DNA of 64,000 nt from Scedosporium boydii. Its lineage: Eukaryota > Ascomycota > Sordariomycetes > Microascales > Microascaceae. This document shows, piece after piece, positions 12,978-23,164 of this stretch. A program made the position numbers and the translations under genes. Each line of letters starts with the position of its first letter. Position 1 is the stretch's first letter. The notes under the pieces were generated by a model, which saw only the letters and a list, made by a program, of their open reading frames with translations, did not search any database and was not told where the DNA came from. The stretch spans positions 108,374 through 172,373 of the forward strand of contig NJFT01000072.1 of NCBI GenBank assembly GCA_002221725.1, written 5' to 3'.

Positions 12978-15809
12978 ATGGATAAATCAGCAAATAGAGC
13001 GGGCGGCATATCGATAGAGCCTAGCCACTCATCTACCGGCTCCCGAAGCCAACTACCCTCTTCTCAACCTGTATCTGTCTCATCCTCCACCTCTCTCTCG
13101 GAGCAGATGAATCAATCCAAGCAATCATCAACGAACAACTCAGTCTCTCCGTCTCCCCTAGGGTCCAGAGACCCTTCCCCAATCCGGCCTTACCGCCAGT
13201 CGACCACGACCCAGCCTTCCTTCCCGCGCAGTCGATCGCGGAAAAACAGTGTCGTTGATACCAGTCCTACCCGCGTAGCTCGATCCGGCCTCCCGCAAGG
13301 CCACAGCAACTCTAGAGCCCTAACAGCTGCCAACACACCAGCTCTCCCTCCTGCCTCCCAGGAGCCAAATGTGCGAGGCCCGACGCCTCAGAAGCCTGCC
13401 ACATCAGACCAGGCCCGAAGCAACAGTCCTCGATGGCCAATATCCCCTCGTCTACGCTCCCCCCCGCCACAGCTAAACAGAGCATCAATAGCACAATCGA
13501 TACGCGCCGACAACGAGACGCCTTCTGTAATCTTGCCGCGAGGACCAACTGCTACCTTGCCGCCACCCTCTGCTGATCAGGCGCAGATGTCGGAGAGCGA
13601 GACTGAGGATATTCAACTCCAGTCGGGTCTTCGAACTCCCGCCCACGGCTCCACTCTCGAGACGGTACAGGAAGTGAGCCTCCCAAACTCGCCCAAGCAC
13701 GTTACGGACGCCGCCATGGAGCAAGTAAAAGAAAAGCTCGCCTCTGAGCTTGTAACTCAGACCGAGAGCGGATACACAACAGAATCTAAGACGCTACGCG
13801 CAAGACCTTTGTTGTATACTGCAGAAAGTGGAAGCGAGAGCGGTAGCGTAAAAGTCGAAGGTCGAAGAACAGCTGGAGGCATTACCGCGCCCCCCATGAT
13901 GTCGAGGCAATCGAGCTCCATGTCGACGAAAGCCGGCAAGACCAAACCCGAGGGTTCTACACAGAACATGACGGTGGAAACAGAAACTGTGATATCCGTC
14001 CCCAACGTCGCCCTTGCCCCTGCCGGACCACAAGGAGGTAACGGCACTCTGAGGACGCGGCCGAGCGCGGAAACCATCAAACCGAAGAAGGAAAAGAAGA
14101 AGGGCAGTAGGAAACAGCCCGCCGGTGCTGGTGAGACATTACTTTCATTATTCAACCCTACTACTTACCTGCAAAACCTCAGTACGCCCTGGTCTCGTCA
14201 GGAGAGGCCAACGGGATCAGTGTCCCCCATGACGGAGAAATCCCCGTCACCTACAACACCCCGGCGAAAGCGCCGAAACACAAAGATAATGCACTATAGT
14301 CTACCAAGTCCAGTGACTGCTCGAACTCCAACCCTCTCCTCCATCCTATCAATGAACTATTTACTAACTAGCCCCCGAACAGCATCGTCCAAGGCCGAGA
14401 TATTCGAGGCTAAGGTCGCCAGTGCCGTCGACGAGGCGGACGATTCCGATTCCGAGGAAACCTTTGTTTATGACTCTAACCCCCCAGATGACCGGAGGCG
14501 CTTCCATTCTCGGACGCCTAGTGCGACTTCGATGATGAGCCAGGCAGAGCGTGCTGCGGCCATGAGGTCTATTCATAGTGTTATGGAAAGCGCCGGCCCT
14601 CCTGTTAGCGTCAGGAAGAACATGAAGTTTGCGAGCACCATAAATAGCAGCACCGCTGATAGCCTTGCTCAAGGTGAAGACGATAACAAGGGCGTCGGTC
14701 GCAGCAGCGCCGGCTCCGGCAGAGGCACAGCTCGCCATCACCATCACATCGGCCGGTGGGGTCGCAGTGGCCACCCTTCATTATTCGATAACGAGTCACC
14801 GTTCCCTGCTGCCCAGCGAACAAAGTTCTCGCACACGCCCTCGAAGCAGTCATCGGGACCACCTAGCCCGAGGAACTACGTCCGCGGCGGTACAAACGGC
14901 AAGAGAGCGCCACCGTATGTATCAAACAACTACGACTTGGACGATACGACTGGCCCCGATGATGAGCGAACGCCTTTGATTTTCTCCTCTTCCCGATCGT
15001 ATAGGTCTACGAGAGGGAGGCGAGGACCAATCTCTCAACGCCAACTCGAGTCCCAATCGTACCACTCCCCTCCGTCATACCTCAACCGCCTTGCCGCGTG
15101 TCTCGTTGTTACCATGATGGTGCTTCTCGTCGTTACCGGCGCGATCAGCTTCATGTTCGCCACCTCCCAACCGCTAACGAACATTGAGCTTACTGGCATT
15201 CATAACGTCATTGCTAGTGAACCCGAGCTCATGTTTGATTTGACCGTTAAGGCTCACAACCCGAATATTGTGGTGGTGACGATTGACAATGCAAATCTGG
15301 AGATCTTTGCTAAGTCTATCCATGCCGGTTCGGATTCGGAATGGTGGAAGCATCCTCAAGGCCCACCAGACGGCGGACGGCGCGGTGGCGGCAGCAAGGA
15401 AGATAATGGCGTGCACATTTCCGACGACCCTCCGACGGACATGCCTGATGATGACGCTGCACCGAACATGCGCCTGGGAACGATCACCGAGTTTGATAGT
15501 CCCCTAAGCTTCGAGGGCTCGTTCTTCCATAAGGGCATGTCTTCTTCGACGGGCGCAATGAGATTGCATTTACCTGGCAACCAGACGGCTGGGGGTTCTG
15601 AGCGCTGGGGTCGCATTCTCCAGGATGAGTTCGACCTCGTTATCAAAGGCATTGTTAAATATAACCTTCCACTCAGCCAGAAGACGAGAACCGCATCCAT
15701 CTCGGGTCGGACAACAGTCAAACCCAATTCGGCGAATGACCCCTCTTTGAAGCCCAATTCGACCCGGATTGATATCCACCCCGTCGCAGTTGATGACGGT
15801 CCCGAATAG
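12978..15809 (+). CDS. VAC7: Vac7-like vacuolar segregation protein, PI(3,5)P2 regulator
   Basis: A 943-aa frame starting at ATG 12978. Residues 1-440 are disordered and rich in Ser, Pro and Thr. The block KAEIFEAKVASAVDEADDSD followed by SEETFVYDSNPPD (about residues 473-506) is the conserved Vac7 signature. A single transmembrane helix lies at about 705-727 (LAACLVVTMMVLLVVTGAIS). It is followed by a roughly 215-residue luminal domain starting SQPLTNIELTGI, with the LEA-like fold of the family. Vac7 sits in the vacuole membrane and activates the Fab1 lipid kinase complex that makes phosphatidylinositol 3,5-bisphosphate. Fungal homologues are often labelled phospholipid metabolism enzyme regulator. 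A His-rich patch (HHHHIGRWGR) is at about 592-600. An 84-nt stop-free segment at 14299-14382 may be an intron. If so, the protein is 915 aa. Confidence 0.92.
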   Translation: MDKSANRAGGISIEPSHSSTGSRSQLPSSQPVSVSSSTSLSEQMNQSKQSSTNNSVSPSPLGSRDPSPIRPYRQSTTTQPSFPRSRSRKNSVVDTSPTRVARSGLPQGHSNSRALTAANTPALPPASQEPNVRGPTPQKPATSDQARSNSPRWPISPRLRSPPPQLNRASIAQSIRADNETPSVILPRGPTATLPPPSADQAQMSESETEDIQLQSGLRTPAHGSTLETVQEVSLPNSPKHVTDAAMEQVKEKLASELVTQTESGYTTESKTLRARPLLYTAESGSESGSVKVEGRRTAGGITAPPMMSRQSSSMSTKAGKTKPEGSTQNMTVETETVISVPNVALAPAGPQGGNGTLRTRPSAETIKPKKEKKKGSRKQPAGAGETLLSLFNPTTYLQNLSTPWSRQERPTGSVSPMTEKSPSPTTPRRKRRNTKIMHYSLPSPVTARTPTLSSILSMNYLLTSPRTASSKAEIFEAKVASAVDEADDSDSEETFVYDSNPPDDRRRFHSRTPSATSMMSQAERAAAMRSIHSVMESAGPPVSVRKNMKFASTINSSTADSLAQGEDDNKGVGRSSAGSGRGTARHHHHIGRWGRSGHPSLFDNESPFPAAQRTKFSHTPSKQSSGPPSPRNYVRGGTNGKRAPPYVSNNYDLDDTTGPDDERTPLIFSSSRSYRSTRGRRGPISQRQLESQSYHSPPSYLNRLAACLVVTMMVLLVVTGAISFMFATSQPLTNIELTGIHNVIASEPELMFDLTVKAHNPNIVVVTIDNANLEIFAKSIHAGSDSEWWKHPQGPPDGGRRGGGSKEDNGVHISDDPPTDMPDDDAAPNMRLGTITEFDSPLSFEGSFFHKGMSSSTGAMRLHLPGNQTAGGSERWGRILQDEFDLVIKGIVKYNLPLSQKTRTASISGRTTVKPNSANDPSLKPNSTRIDIHPVAVDDGPE

Positions 15810-17288
15810 CTGTCCTGAATAGCTTCATTTTCAAGCGGGTCGGCCAACACCCATGGACCGCATCGCAGTCTCGACCTCCTTTCTAACAAGCTTTCCTCGT
15901 TTTAATCCTTTTTTTTTCCTTTTCTATTTCCTATGTTTTTTAACGAATTTCATTCCTGTGTATCGAGCGAGCATAGCATGGCATACTAGGGTAGGGAACA
16001 CTTTTTTTTAAGCTGGCGTTAGATGGAGAAAGATGTCGCCATCGACGACCAAAGGGAAAACCAAAAAAAAAACCATCACGGCTCGATGGACATACAATTG
16101 GCTTTATTTTTATTCTATTAAGGAAGATTACACGCACAATACCCCTTTATTCTTATATGGCTCTCTTCAACCTTGGAGCAGGTTTCAGAACAGGCGGAAG
16201 ACATGATTTGTTTTTTTTTCTTTCTCCTTTTCCCTTTTAATTCCCTTCATTATTTCCACTTCCTTATATTCTTACCACCCCCTTATCATTACCTTCGTTC
16301 TTCTTCATTAACTCTAGTCAGCTCGACAGCATCCCTGTACAGGATGAGTTGAGACCTTCCCAAAAGCCTCGATCATGGTTACTTTCCGTCCCTGTCGTTG
16401 GATTTGGATCCTTTCGACGACATACAAACGAAAATGGCCTATGTATCTCGAGGGAGAGTTTGGGAACCCGGCTTCGATCTCATACTGTTCCTTTCTTTTG
16501 TCTCCTTTTGGTCTCTTTTCGTTGCTTTTCGTTGTTGTTTTTTACGCTCTTGCTCTATACAGTTATTAGATGGATACGGAAAAGTGGCACCACTTGCTGT
16601 ACTTGTAACGAAACTGGACGCCAGAAGGGAAATAGTCCCAAAGCTAATCCCAGGTGAGGGGGGAGAAGAAAAAAGCAACAATGATGGACTCCGTTGCGTA
16701 GCATTGTGTCTCACGGAACGGAGGCAAATGGCATGAAGAGAGGGAAAGGCGGACGAAGGCAAGGTGGATTTGGACGATTGACGAGAGGGTATGAAGGAAC
16801 CAGGGCGCTAGCGAGGGCGGTGGAGCGTTATATAACTATCGCTTGAGGTATAGAGAAAGCGAGAATCAGAATGAGAACGGAATGAATGCCGGAAGATGGT
16901 TGTATTAAACTGTTCCTCGTAACCCTCGTGATGCTTCGCTGAAGTGCAGTGGGAGATGTTATTGTTTAACTAGTGCCAGCTGTTGACAACTGGCATGTCC
17001 ATGGGAAATGGTGGCGTCGAATTTGTTTAGAAATACACAGGTTCGCCAAAGAGATATTTCTATATATTTATTCAGTGTCAGCCTTGTCAACCTTGCCAAC
17101 CTAGATTCAAACCCACCACTGAGACGGGGCAAAATCCAACTTCTCACAGAAAAATAGTATTGCGGTCTTATACCTGGATAGGTAACACTACCGAGGACCC
17201 TAATTTCTCCCTCGAATCAATTTCCCACGCGACAGAACTCCATCGAACGACCCGCTAGCGTGGGGCCGCACGCCTCCAAGCTCCAAAG
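15810..17288. other. VAC7 3' region and prp1 promoter
   Basis: T-rich tracts after the VAC7 stop look like 3' UTR and termination sequence. Short frames here are not gene-like. The last few hundred bases should contain the prp1 promoter. No recognised element is seen. Confidence 0.6.
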
Positions 17289-20144
17289 ATGGCGAGCCGA
17301 CGAGATTTCCTCAACCAGCCAGCGCCGGAGAACTACGTAGCCGGTCTCGGCCGCGGCGCCACCGGCTTCACGACACGATCGGACCTTGGACCGGCGCGGG
17401 AAGGACCCAGCGAAGACCAGATCAAAGAGATCGTCGCAAAGCGTGCTGCGGCGCTAGGCATCGGCGGCGAGGGCAAGAAGGGCGGCGACGAAGGCGGCGA
17501 CGACAGCGAGCGGTACCAAGACCCGGATAATGAAGTGGGGCTCTTCGCGGGCGGCATCTACGACAAGGATGACGAGGAGGCGGACCAGATATGGCAGTGG
17601 GTAGACGAGAAGATGGCCAAGAGGCGAAAAGCGCAGCGGGAGGCGCGTGAGAAGGCCGAGCTGGAGGAATACGAGAGGAAGAACCCCAAGATCCAGGCGC
17701 AGTTCGCCGACCTGAAGCGCGCTCTGGGCACGGTGTCGGACGAGGAGTGGGCGAACCTACCCGAGGTCGGGGACCTGACGGGGAAGAATAGACGGGCGAA
17801 GCAGGCGCTCAGGCAGAGGTTTTATGCCGTGCCCGATAGCGTTATCGCTGCGGCGAGCGACTCGACGCAGATGACGACGACGGTGGCGGATGATGGGACG
17901 GTGTCGAGCGCGGACGCGGCGGACGGGACGATGACGAACTTCGCTAAGATCGGTGCGGCCAGGGACAAAGTGCTCAAGGTGAGGCTAGACCAGGCCTCGC
18001 AGGGCGGGAACGGAGTCGAGTCGACCGTGGGAACGGCGACGAGTATCGATCCCCAGGGTTATATCACGAGCTTGAATAGGCGGGCCCTCACGGAGGCGCA
18101 GGCGCAGGTCGGCGATATCAACCGAGTTCGCGAGCTTCTGCAGTCTGTCATCAAGACGAATCCGAATAATCCGCTGGGATGGATCGCGGCTGCGCGTCTG
18201 GAAGAGCTGGCCGGCAAGATCGTGACGGCGCGAAAAGTCATTGCTGAGGGCTGCAAGAATCGGCCCAAGAGCGAGGACGTGTGGCTGGAGAACATCCGAC
18301 TCAACGAAGGGCAGAATGCCAAGATTATTGCCGCCGAGGCCATCAAGCATAATAGCAGGTCGGTGCGTCTCTGGGTCGAGGCGATGAAGCTCGAGAACCT
18401 CCCCAGTGCGAAGAAGAGGGTCATCCGCCAGGCGCTCGACCATCTCCCGGACTCCGAAGTGTTATGGAAGGAGGCCGTCAACCTCGAGGAGGACATCGAC
18501 AACGCCAAGATTCTCCTAGCCAAGGCAACGGAGCTCATTCCCCTCTCCGTCGACCTGTGGCTTGCCCTCGCGCGACTCGAAACGCCGGAGAATGCTCAGA
18601 AGGTTCTAAACAGAGCCCGGAAAGCCATCCCGACATCACACGAAATTTGGATTGCTGCCGCCCGTCTTCAGGAGCAGCTCGGCGAGGGAACTAAGGTCAA
18701 CGTTATGAAGCGCGCCGTCCAGGTCCTCGCGAAAGAGTCGGCAATGCCGAAGCGCGAAGAGTGGATCGCCGAGGCCGAGAAGTGCGAGGAGGAAGGGGCT
18801 ATCATCACCTGCGGCAACATCATCCGCGAAACCCTTGGTTGGGGTCTGGACGAGGATGACGACAGGAAAGATACCTGGATGAAGGATGCCAAGTCGAGCA
18901 TTGCGCGTGGCATGTACGAGACGGCGCGCGCTATCTACTCCTATGCGCTGCGGGTATTCGTCAACAGTAGGACGCTGTGGATGGAGGCTGCCGACCTCGA
19001 GCGGCATCACGGCACGAAACAGTCGCTGTGGGATGTGCTCGAAAAGGCCGTGGAAGCCTGTCCCAAGAGCGAAGTGCTATGGATGATGCTAGCCAAGGAG
19101 AAGTGGCAGGCCGGCGAGATCGACAACGCCAGGCAGGTACTCGGCCGCGCCTTCAAGCAGAACCCCAACAACGAAGACATCTGGCTCGCCGCCGTCAAGC
19201 TCGAAGCCGAAAACGACCAAGTCGAAGAGGCACGGAAGCTTTTGGAGCAGGCCAGAGAGCAGGCGCCCACGGATCGCGTGTGGATGAAGAGCGTGGTGTT
19301 CGAGCGCGTGCTCGGAAACCAGGAAGCCGCACTCAACCTCGTGCTCAAAGCCCTGCAATACTTCCCCGGCGCCGCGAAGCTCTGGATGCTCAAGGGCCAA
19401 ATCTACGAAGACATGGGCATGGTGCCGCAGGCGAGAGAGGCGTACGCCACAGGCGTCAAGGCCGTGCCCACGTCCGTACCCCTGTGGCTCCTCTACGCCC
19501 GCCTCGAGGAGAACGCCGGTTCGGTGACCAAGGCCCGCAGCGTGCTCGACCGCGCGCGCCTCGCCGTGCCCAAATCCCCCGAGCTCTGGTGCGAATCGGT
19601 GCGCGTGGAGCGCCGCGCCGGCAACGCGAACCAGGCGCGCAACGTCATGGCCAAGGCCATGCAGGAGGTGCCCCGAAGCGGATTGCTCTGGAGCGAGCAG
19701 ATTTGGTTCCTCGAACCGCGCACGCAGAGGCGGCCTCGTAGTCTCGAGGCGATCAAGAAGGTGGACACGGATCCGCTGCTTTTCGTCGCCGTGGCGCGGA
19801 TCTTTTGGACGGAGAGGAAGCTTGATAAGGCGCAGAGCTGGTTCGAGAAGGCGTTGGTGCTGGATAGCGATAATGGGGATACGTGGGCCTGGTATTACAA
19901 GTTCTTGCTGCAGCACGGTACTGAGGTAGGTCGATTCTTTAAATCCCCGCTCACTCTCCTTAGGTTTTCTTTTACTAACGTGTTTACGACCGGACAGGAG
20001 AAGCGAGGCGAAGTTATTTCCAAATGTATCATGAACGAGCCACGGCATGGCGAGTATTGGCAGAGGATAGCGAAGGATCCTAAGAATGCCAGGAAAGGAA
20101 TCGAAGAGATCCTCAAGTTGGTCGCAGCCGCTCTCGATAGGTAG
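17289..20144 (+). CDS. prp1: Pre-mRNA splicing factor PRP1/Prp6 (U5 snRNP, HAT repeats)
   Basis: A tri-snRNP component that bridges U5 with U4/U6. The start ASRRDFLNQPAPENYVAGLG and the following GATGFTTRSDLGPAR are the PRP1 N-terminal domain (about residues 1-170), including DNEVGLFAGGIYDKDDEEAD. From about 270 to the end run many HAT/TPR-like helical repeats with the recurring pattern of Trp and Ala-Arg-x-Leu (PLGWIAAARLEELAGK, VLWKEAVNLEED, DTWAWYYKFLLQHG). An intron at 19926-19997 (GTAGGT, TTACTAACG branch point, CAG) is 72 nt long and has no stop codon. Exons are therefore 17289-19925 and 19998-20144, and the protein is 927 aa rather than 951. The gene converges on the gene ending at 20477, with 332 bases between the stops. 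An AATAAA is at 20171. Confidence 0.96.
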   Translation: MASRRDFLNQPAPENYVAGLGRGATGFTTRSDLGPAREGPSEDQIKEIVAKRAAALGIGGEGKKGGDEGGDDSERYQDPDNEVGLFAGGIYDKDDEEADQIWQWVDEKMAKRRKAQREAREKAELEEYERKNPKIQAQFADLKRALGTVSDEEWANLPEVGDLTGKNRRAKQALRQRFYAVPDSVIAAASDSTQMTTTVADDGTVSSADAADGTMTNFAKIGAARDKVLKVRLDQASQGGNGVESTVGTATSIDPQGYITSLNRRALTEAQAQVGDINRVRELLQSVIKTNPNNPLGWIAAARLEELAGKIVTARKVIAEGCKNRPKSEDVWLENIRLNEGQNAKIIAAEAIKHNSRSVRLWVEAMKLENLPSAKKRVIRQALDHLPDSEVLWKEAVNLEEDIDNAKILLAKATELIPLSVDLWLALARLETPENAQKVLNRARKAIPTSHEIWIAAARLQEQLGEGTKVNVMKRAVQVLAKESAMPKREEWIAEAEKCEEEGAIITCGNIIRETLGWGLDEDDDRKDTWMKDAKSSIARGMYETARAIYSYALRVFVNSRTLWMEAADLERHHGTKQSLWDVLEKAVEACPKSEVLWMMLAKEKWQAGEIDNARQVLGRAFKQNPNNEDIWLAAVKLEAENDQVEEARKLLEQAREQAPTDRVWMKSVVFERVLGNQEAALNLVLKALQYFPGAAKLWMLKGQIYEDMGMVPQAREAYATGVKAVPTSVPLWLLYARLEENAGSVTKARSVLDRARLAVPKSPELWCESVRVERRAGNANQARNVMAKAMQEVPRSGLLWSEQIWFLEPRTQRRPRSLEAIKKVDTDPLLFVAVARIFWTERKLDKAQSWFEKALVLDSDNGDTWAWYYKFLLQHGTEVGRFFKSPLTLLRFSFTNVFTTGQEKRGEVISKCIMNEPRHGEYWQRIAKDPKNARKGIEEILKLVAAALDR

Positions 20145-20476
20145 AGAGGATGCAGAGCCTTAGACGAAGGAATAAAAAATAGAGTGCACAGCGATTGGCG
20201 AATCAAGGGAGTTCTTTGATATGGTAGAAGATTGGATTTTTATAGACGATAATGGACACGCCAGCAGGAGCAGCAGCTCTAAGATGAAGCTGTCGAACCG
20301 GATCGAGAGGCTGGTAAAATTACTCGTGCTTCCTATACACATTTGTCCCTCCCCATGAATTCATTCCATGACACCAGGTCCTACAAATTGATTCTTGCTA
20401 CAGAACTCCAAGTAATGAGTGGGTATTGCTTTGGTATGGTTTGATTTTTGTTTCCTTGGATATGCCGCAGGAAAAC
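20145..20476. other. Short convergent 3' intergenic region
   Basis: Holds the two facing 3' UTRs. AATAAA at 20171-20176, 27 bases past the prp1 stop, is a plausible poly(A) signal. Nothing else is seen. Confidence 0.5.
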
Positions 20477-21116
20477 CTATTTGGAACTGAACCAGCCCTT
20501 CGCCTTGGCGGCACCCTCCTCGATCTTCTTGTCTGCCTTGTCGATACCGCGAGTGATTTCGTCCTTCGTCTCTTTCGCATACGATTCGACGCTAGTCTTA
20601 GCGTTGTGCAGCGACTTCTCTGCCTCTTGCACCTGCACATTGAGAGTTGTCAGTGAGCGGCACGACGAGCAGGAAATTCGGCTCTGGTTTGAACGCGAGG
20701 AGGACGGAATAGCTCATACAGCATTGTCAATCTTGCCGCCTACACCGGCAGCCGACTTCTTGTCCGAGGCGGGAAAGGCCTTGGTGGCATCGTCTATATA
20801 AGAATCATGTTAGTCCAGCCGCTGCAACACCCCATCTCCGTTTAGTACGTTTCCCCTCGGAGGGATTTATTTAAAAAAAGAGAAAAAAATCTCCCTTTTT
20901 TCCCACTATCGTCCTTCCACCGTTTTCATCTCCTCGCAATCAATTCCACGATGGTAGCCGGCCCACGAAGTCAGGATGGGAGGAGAGGGTTGACGAACGC
21001 TTGGCTTCATCCGCCGCGGCCTTGGGGCTGCCTCCGGCCGTGTAGAGGTAGTAGCCGATGCCACCAGCGGCGGCTAGGCCGAGATAAGTGGGGAGCTTCG
21101 ACCGCGGCTGTGACAT
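20477..21116 (-). CDS. Small glycine-zipper membrane protein (calcofluor white hypersensitive-type)
   Basis: Three exons on the minus strand, 21116-20999, 20793-20720 and 20632-20477, encode 115 aa. Introns are 20998-20794 and 20719-20633 (GTATGA...CAG). The protein starts MSQPRSKLPTYLGLAAAGGI, continuing into a short Gly/Ala-rich transmembrane helix (residues about 11-29, GxxxG type). The rest is a charged amphipathic helix with LEA-like repeats (EAEKSLHNAKTSVESYAKET), ending in the tail KAKGWFSSK. I recognise this layout from short fungal proteins commonly labelled calcofluor white hypersensitive protein. The molecular role is not established, and a mitochondrial membrane location is a guess from the short helix and basic start. 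The donor of intron 1 (GTTCGT) is the weakest point of the model. Confidence 0.85.
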
Positions 21117-23164
21117 TGTTGCTAGATTTTAGTCGGTTGGCAACTGGATAGAACTTGGAAAGGTTTCGCGTGAGATGGCTTTTCCCCAATTCAAATACGT
21201 GACGATGAATCGAATTGCTCGTGTCACCCTACGATGGGAATCGCAAATGAAAGGAGGGGGAATCTCGTTATATATAGGCGATACAATATATGGGAATCTC
21301 GAGAGGAGGGGGAAGATCGGAACTGTATCGAGTACTTCGTACCCTCCTCTCAGCTGTAGGGAACGGGTGATGCTTGTCGAGGATGCGCGGTCTCGACTTC
21401 CTCGATACCAGTTGGCTGATGCTCGCCCGGTATCATCTGATGTCACCAATATCACCAATAGGCGCAAAGCTGGCTTGTTCCTTCCTTATGCTGGACGCGG
21501 TTGATGTCGGTTGCGGGGGAACTTTTCGAGACATGACGTAAAGTTTGGGCATGATGTGCGCGAGGGGAAAGAGCAAAGCAGAGCAGAACACACAGTTGCA
21601 GTTTGCAGCAGGGGCAAGGGTCCTGTTTGGGGGGATACCATTGATGTATTACGAAGTGGTTGCGAGGAAAGGCGTGTCTCGTTGCGCAGCAGTCAGGCAG
21701 TCCTTCCCGACCACTGCTCAGGTCTCTTCGCTCATCTGGAAATGTACCTTTATGCCTTTATTACTGAGTATCGTGGGCTGGGATTTCACGACGACTACAC
21801 GTGGGTACCATTAATTGATATATCGATGTTTCAAACTGTCATGGCTTCCTGGTCCTGGGTGCTGGTTGATAGAGACAAGCGGAGTCCGTTTGCCGTCCGC
21901 TTCGTAGACGGAGAGGATGCCCCACCAATGACATCACCCCCCGAGCTCACGGTCAGCGGTCAACGGTCACCGACCAAGAGTAACGCTCAAGTACCTGAGA
22001 AGAAAAGTTGCCCCTCTAAATACGGTAGTTCCTTTACAGTTCTTTCGAGGCCGAGCTAGATTTCTAGAGGAGACCTTAAAACTCGAACCTACCGCGATCG
22101 ACGATATTGAAGATTAATGTTACATTAAAACTTCCTGATCCGAGATCTCTGTGTGCCTTCTGAACCCGGCTTTCACCGACAGGCTTGTAAGAGACGGCCT
22201 GCCATCACAGCCTGGGCTAACAACTCCGGCGGTGTTGGAAACAAGACGTCTCTTTAAGGCTTGTAGGATAGCGTCGATTAATATCGGGAAGCTCAACCTT
22301 CAAGAAAACTAGAATTGATTCGTGGGTGGCAAGCCAAGATCAGTGGACAAGAGTTTCTGTCCACCGAACCACCGAATTCAGAAGATGCCCACCTCGATTC
22401 GTACTACTTGAGCGTTCGGGTGTTTAGATTGGCCTACACAGTAATATTCTACAATGCACAGGTAACCCGTGCTGGAATAATAAACTCCTAAATTGAGTTA
22501 GACGAGCGACGAATACATCAATCGATTGATCAAAACCGACTATTGGGATTGCTAGCACAGCAGGACAATTCAACAAAGCTAGAGATTCGATTCAATGCCC
22601 ACGGAAACTTCATCCATCATAATGCGTCAATAGTGATCACACAGTGCATCAATGCCTGTGCAAGCTGGCAACGTCACCTAAACTACCTCAGTATAAGTAT
22701 GAACAATATTTACACGAATACAGCAGCACAGCTTGAGCTCTTTTTAGCCTGCCTCGGTCCTTTCCCCAAGATCAAATCGATCACGATCTATTAATCCCTG
22801 TAACGAATTGCCTGTTTCCTCCACCTATGTAACCTACAGCAGCCCTATAGAAAGAAAAGTCGCGCTATCCCAGCCTAAAACCTACACATTACTTGAGACT
22901 CCAGAAAGTTATTGCCACAGTTAATTACTCTCAACTTCCTCCTGCTCTCTTCAGCTTCTGAATAGCTCTCTCTACTTTGTTCGTATATTCTGGTGCACGG
23001 CCCGGCTTGGCTCATTGAAGATTGTCCTAAATTGATCCGGTCTCTAGCTTGGCGACCTCAAAACCTCGCCCCGTCGGTCTTTCATTACCCTCGATTCGCC
23101 TCGCATTCCACTCTTTCGCCCCTTCTTCGCCATGTCGAATTGTCTACAATAGTACGAAGTAGAA
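21117..23164. other. Intergenic region, no recognisable gene
   Basis: Open frames of 80-180 codons here (for example near 21511-22059 and 22543-22794) show no family features or splice support. The 9-mer occurs at 21333-21341 and 23153-23161, the latter ending three bases before the next start codon. The part from 22060 to 22950 is more A/T-rich than its surroundings and could be decayed DNA. No transposon motif could be read. Confidence 0.5.
23153..23161. repeat. TACGAAGTA motif next to a start codon
   Basis: A perfect copy of the dispersed 9-mer ends three bases before the ATG at 23165, so it is probably inside the transcribed leader of the dysferlin-domain gene. Confidence 0.75.

Noticed and set aside
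18977..19741. 254-codon plus-strand frame and 319-codon minus-strand frame within prp1
   Set aside because: Both are Arg-, Gly- or His-rich shadows of the GC-rich prp1 coding sequence. The prp1 frame has clear family motifs.
21511..22059. 182-codon plus-strand frame
   Set aside because: Mixed composition, no domain, no splice or start context support. Probably chance in non-genic DNA.
22543..22794. 83-codon frame with a faint leucine-rich look
   Set aside because: Too short and unsupported. Could be a fragment of an F-box/LRR gene, but nothing diagnostic is present.
22060..22950. Repeat-induced point mutation (RIP) in A/T-richer DNA
   Set aside because: No duplicated element could be read, and TpA/CpA ratios were not computed. 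The 9-mer variants (C to T next to C) also do not fit the CpA preference of RIP.
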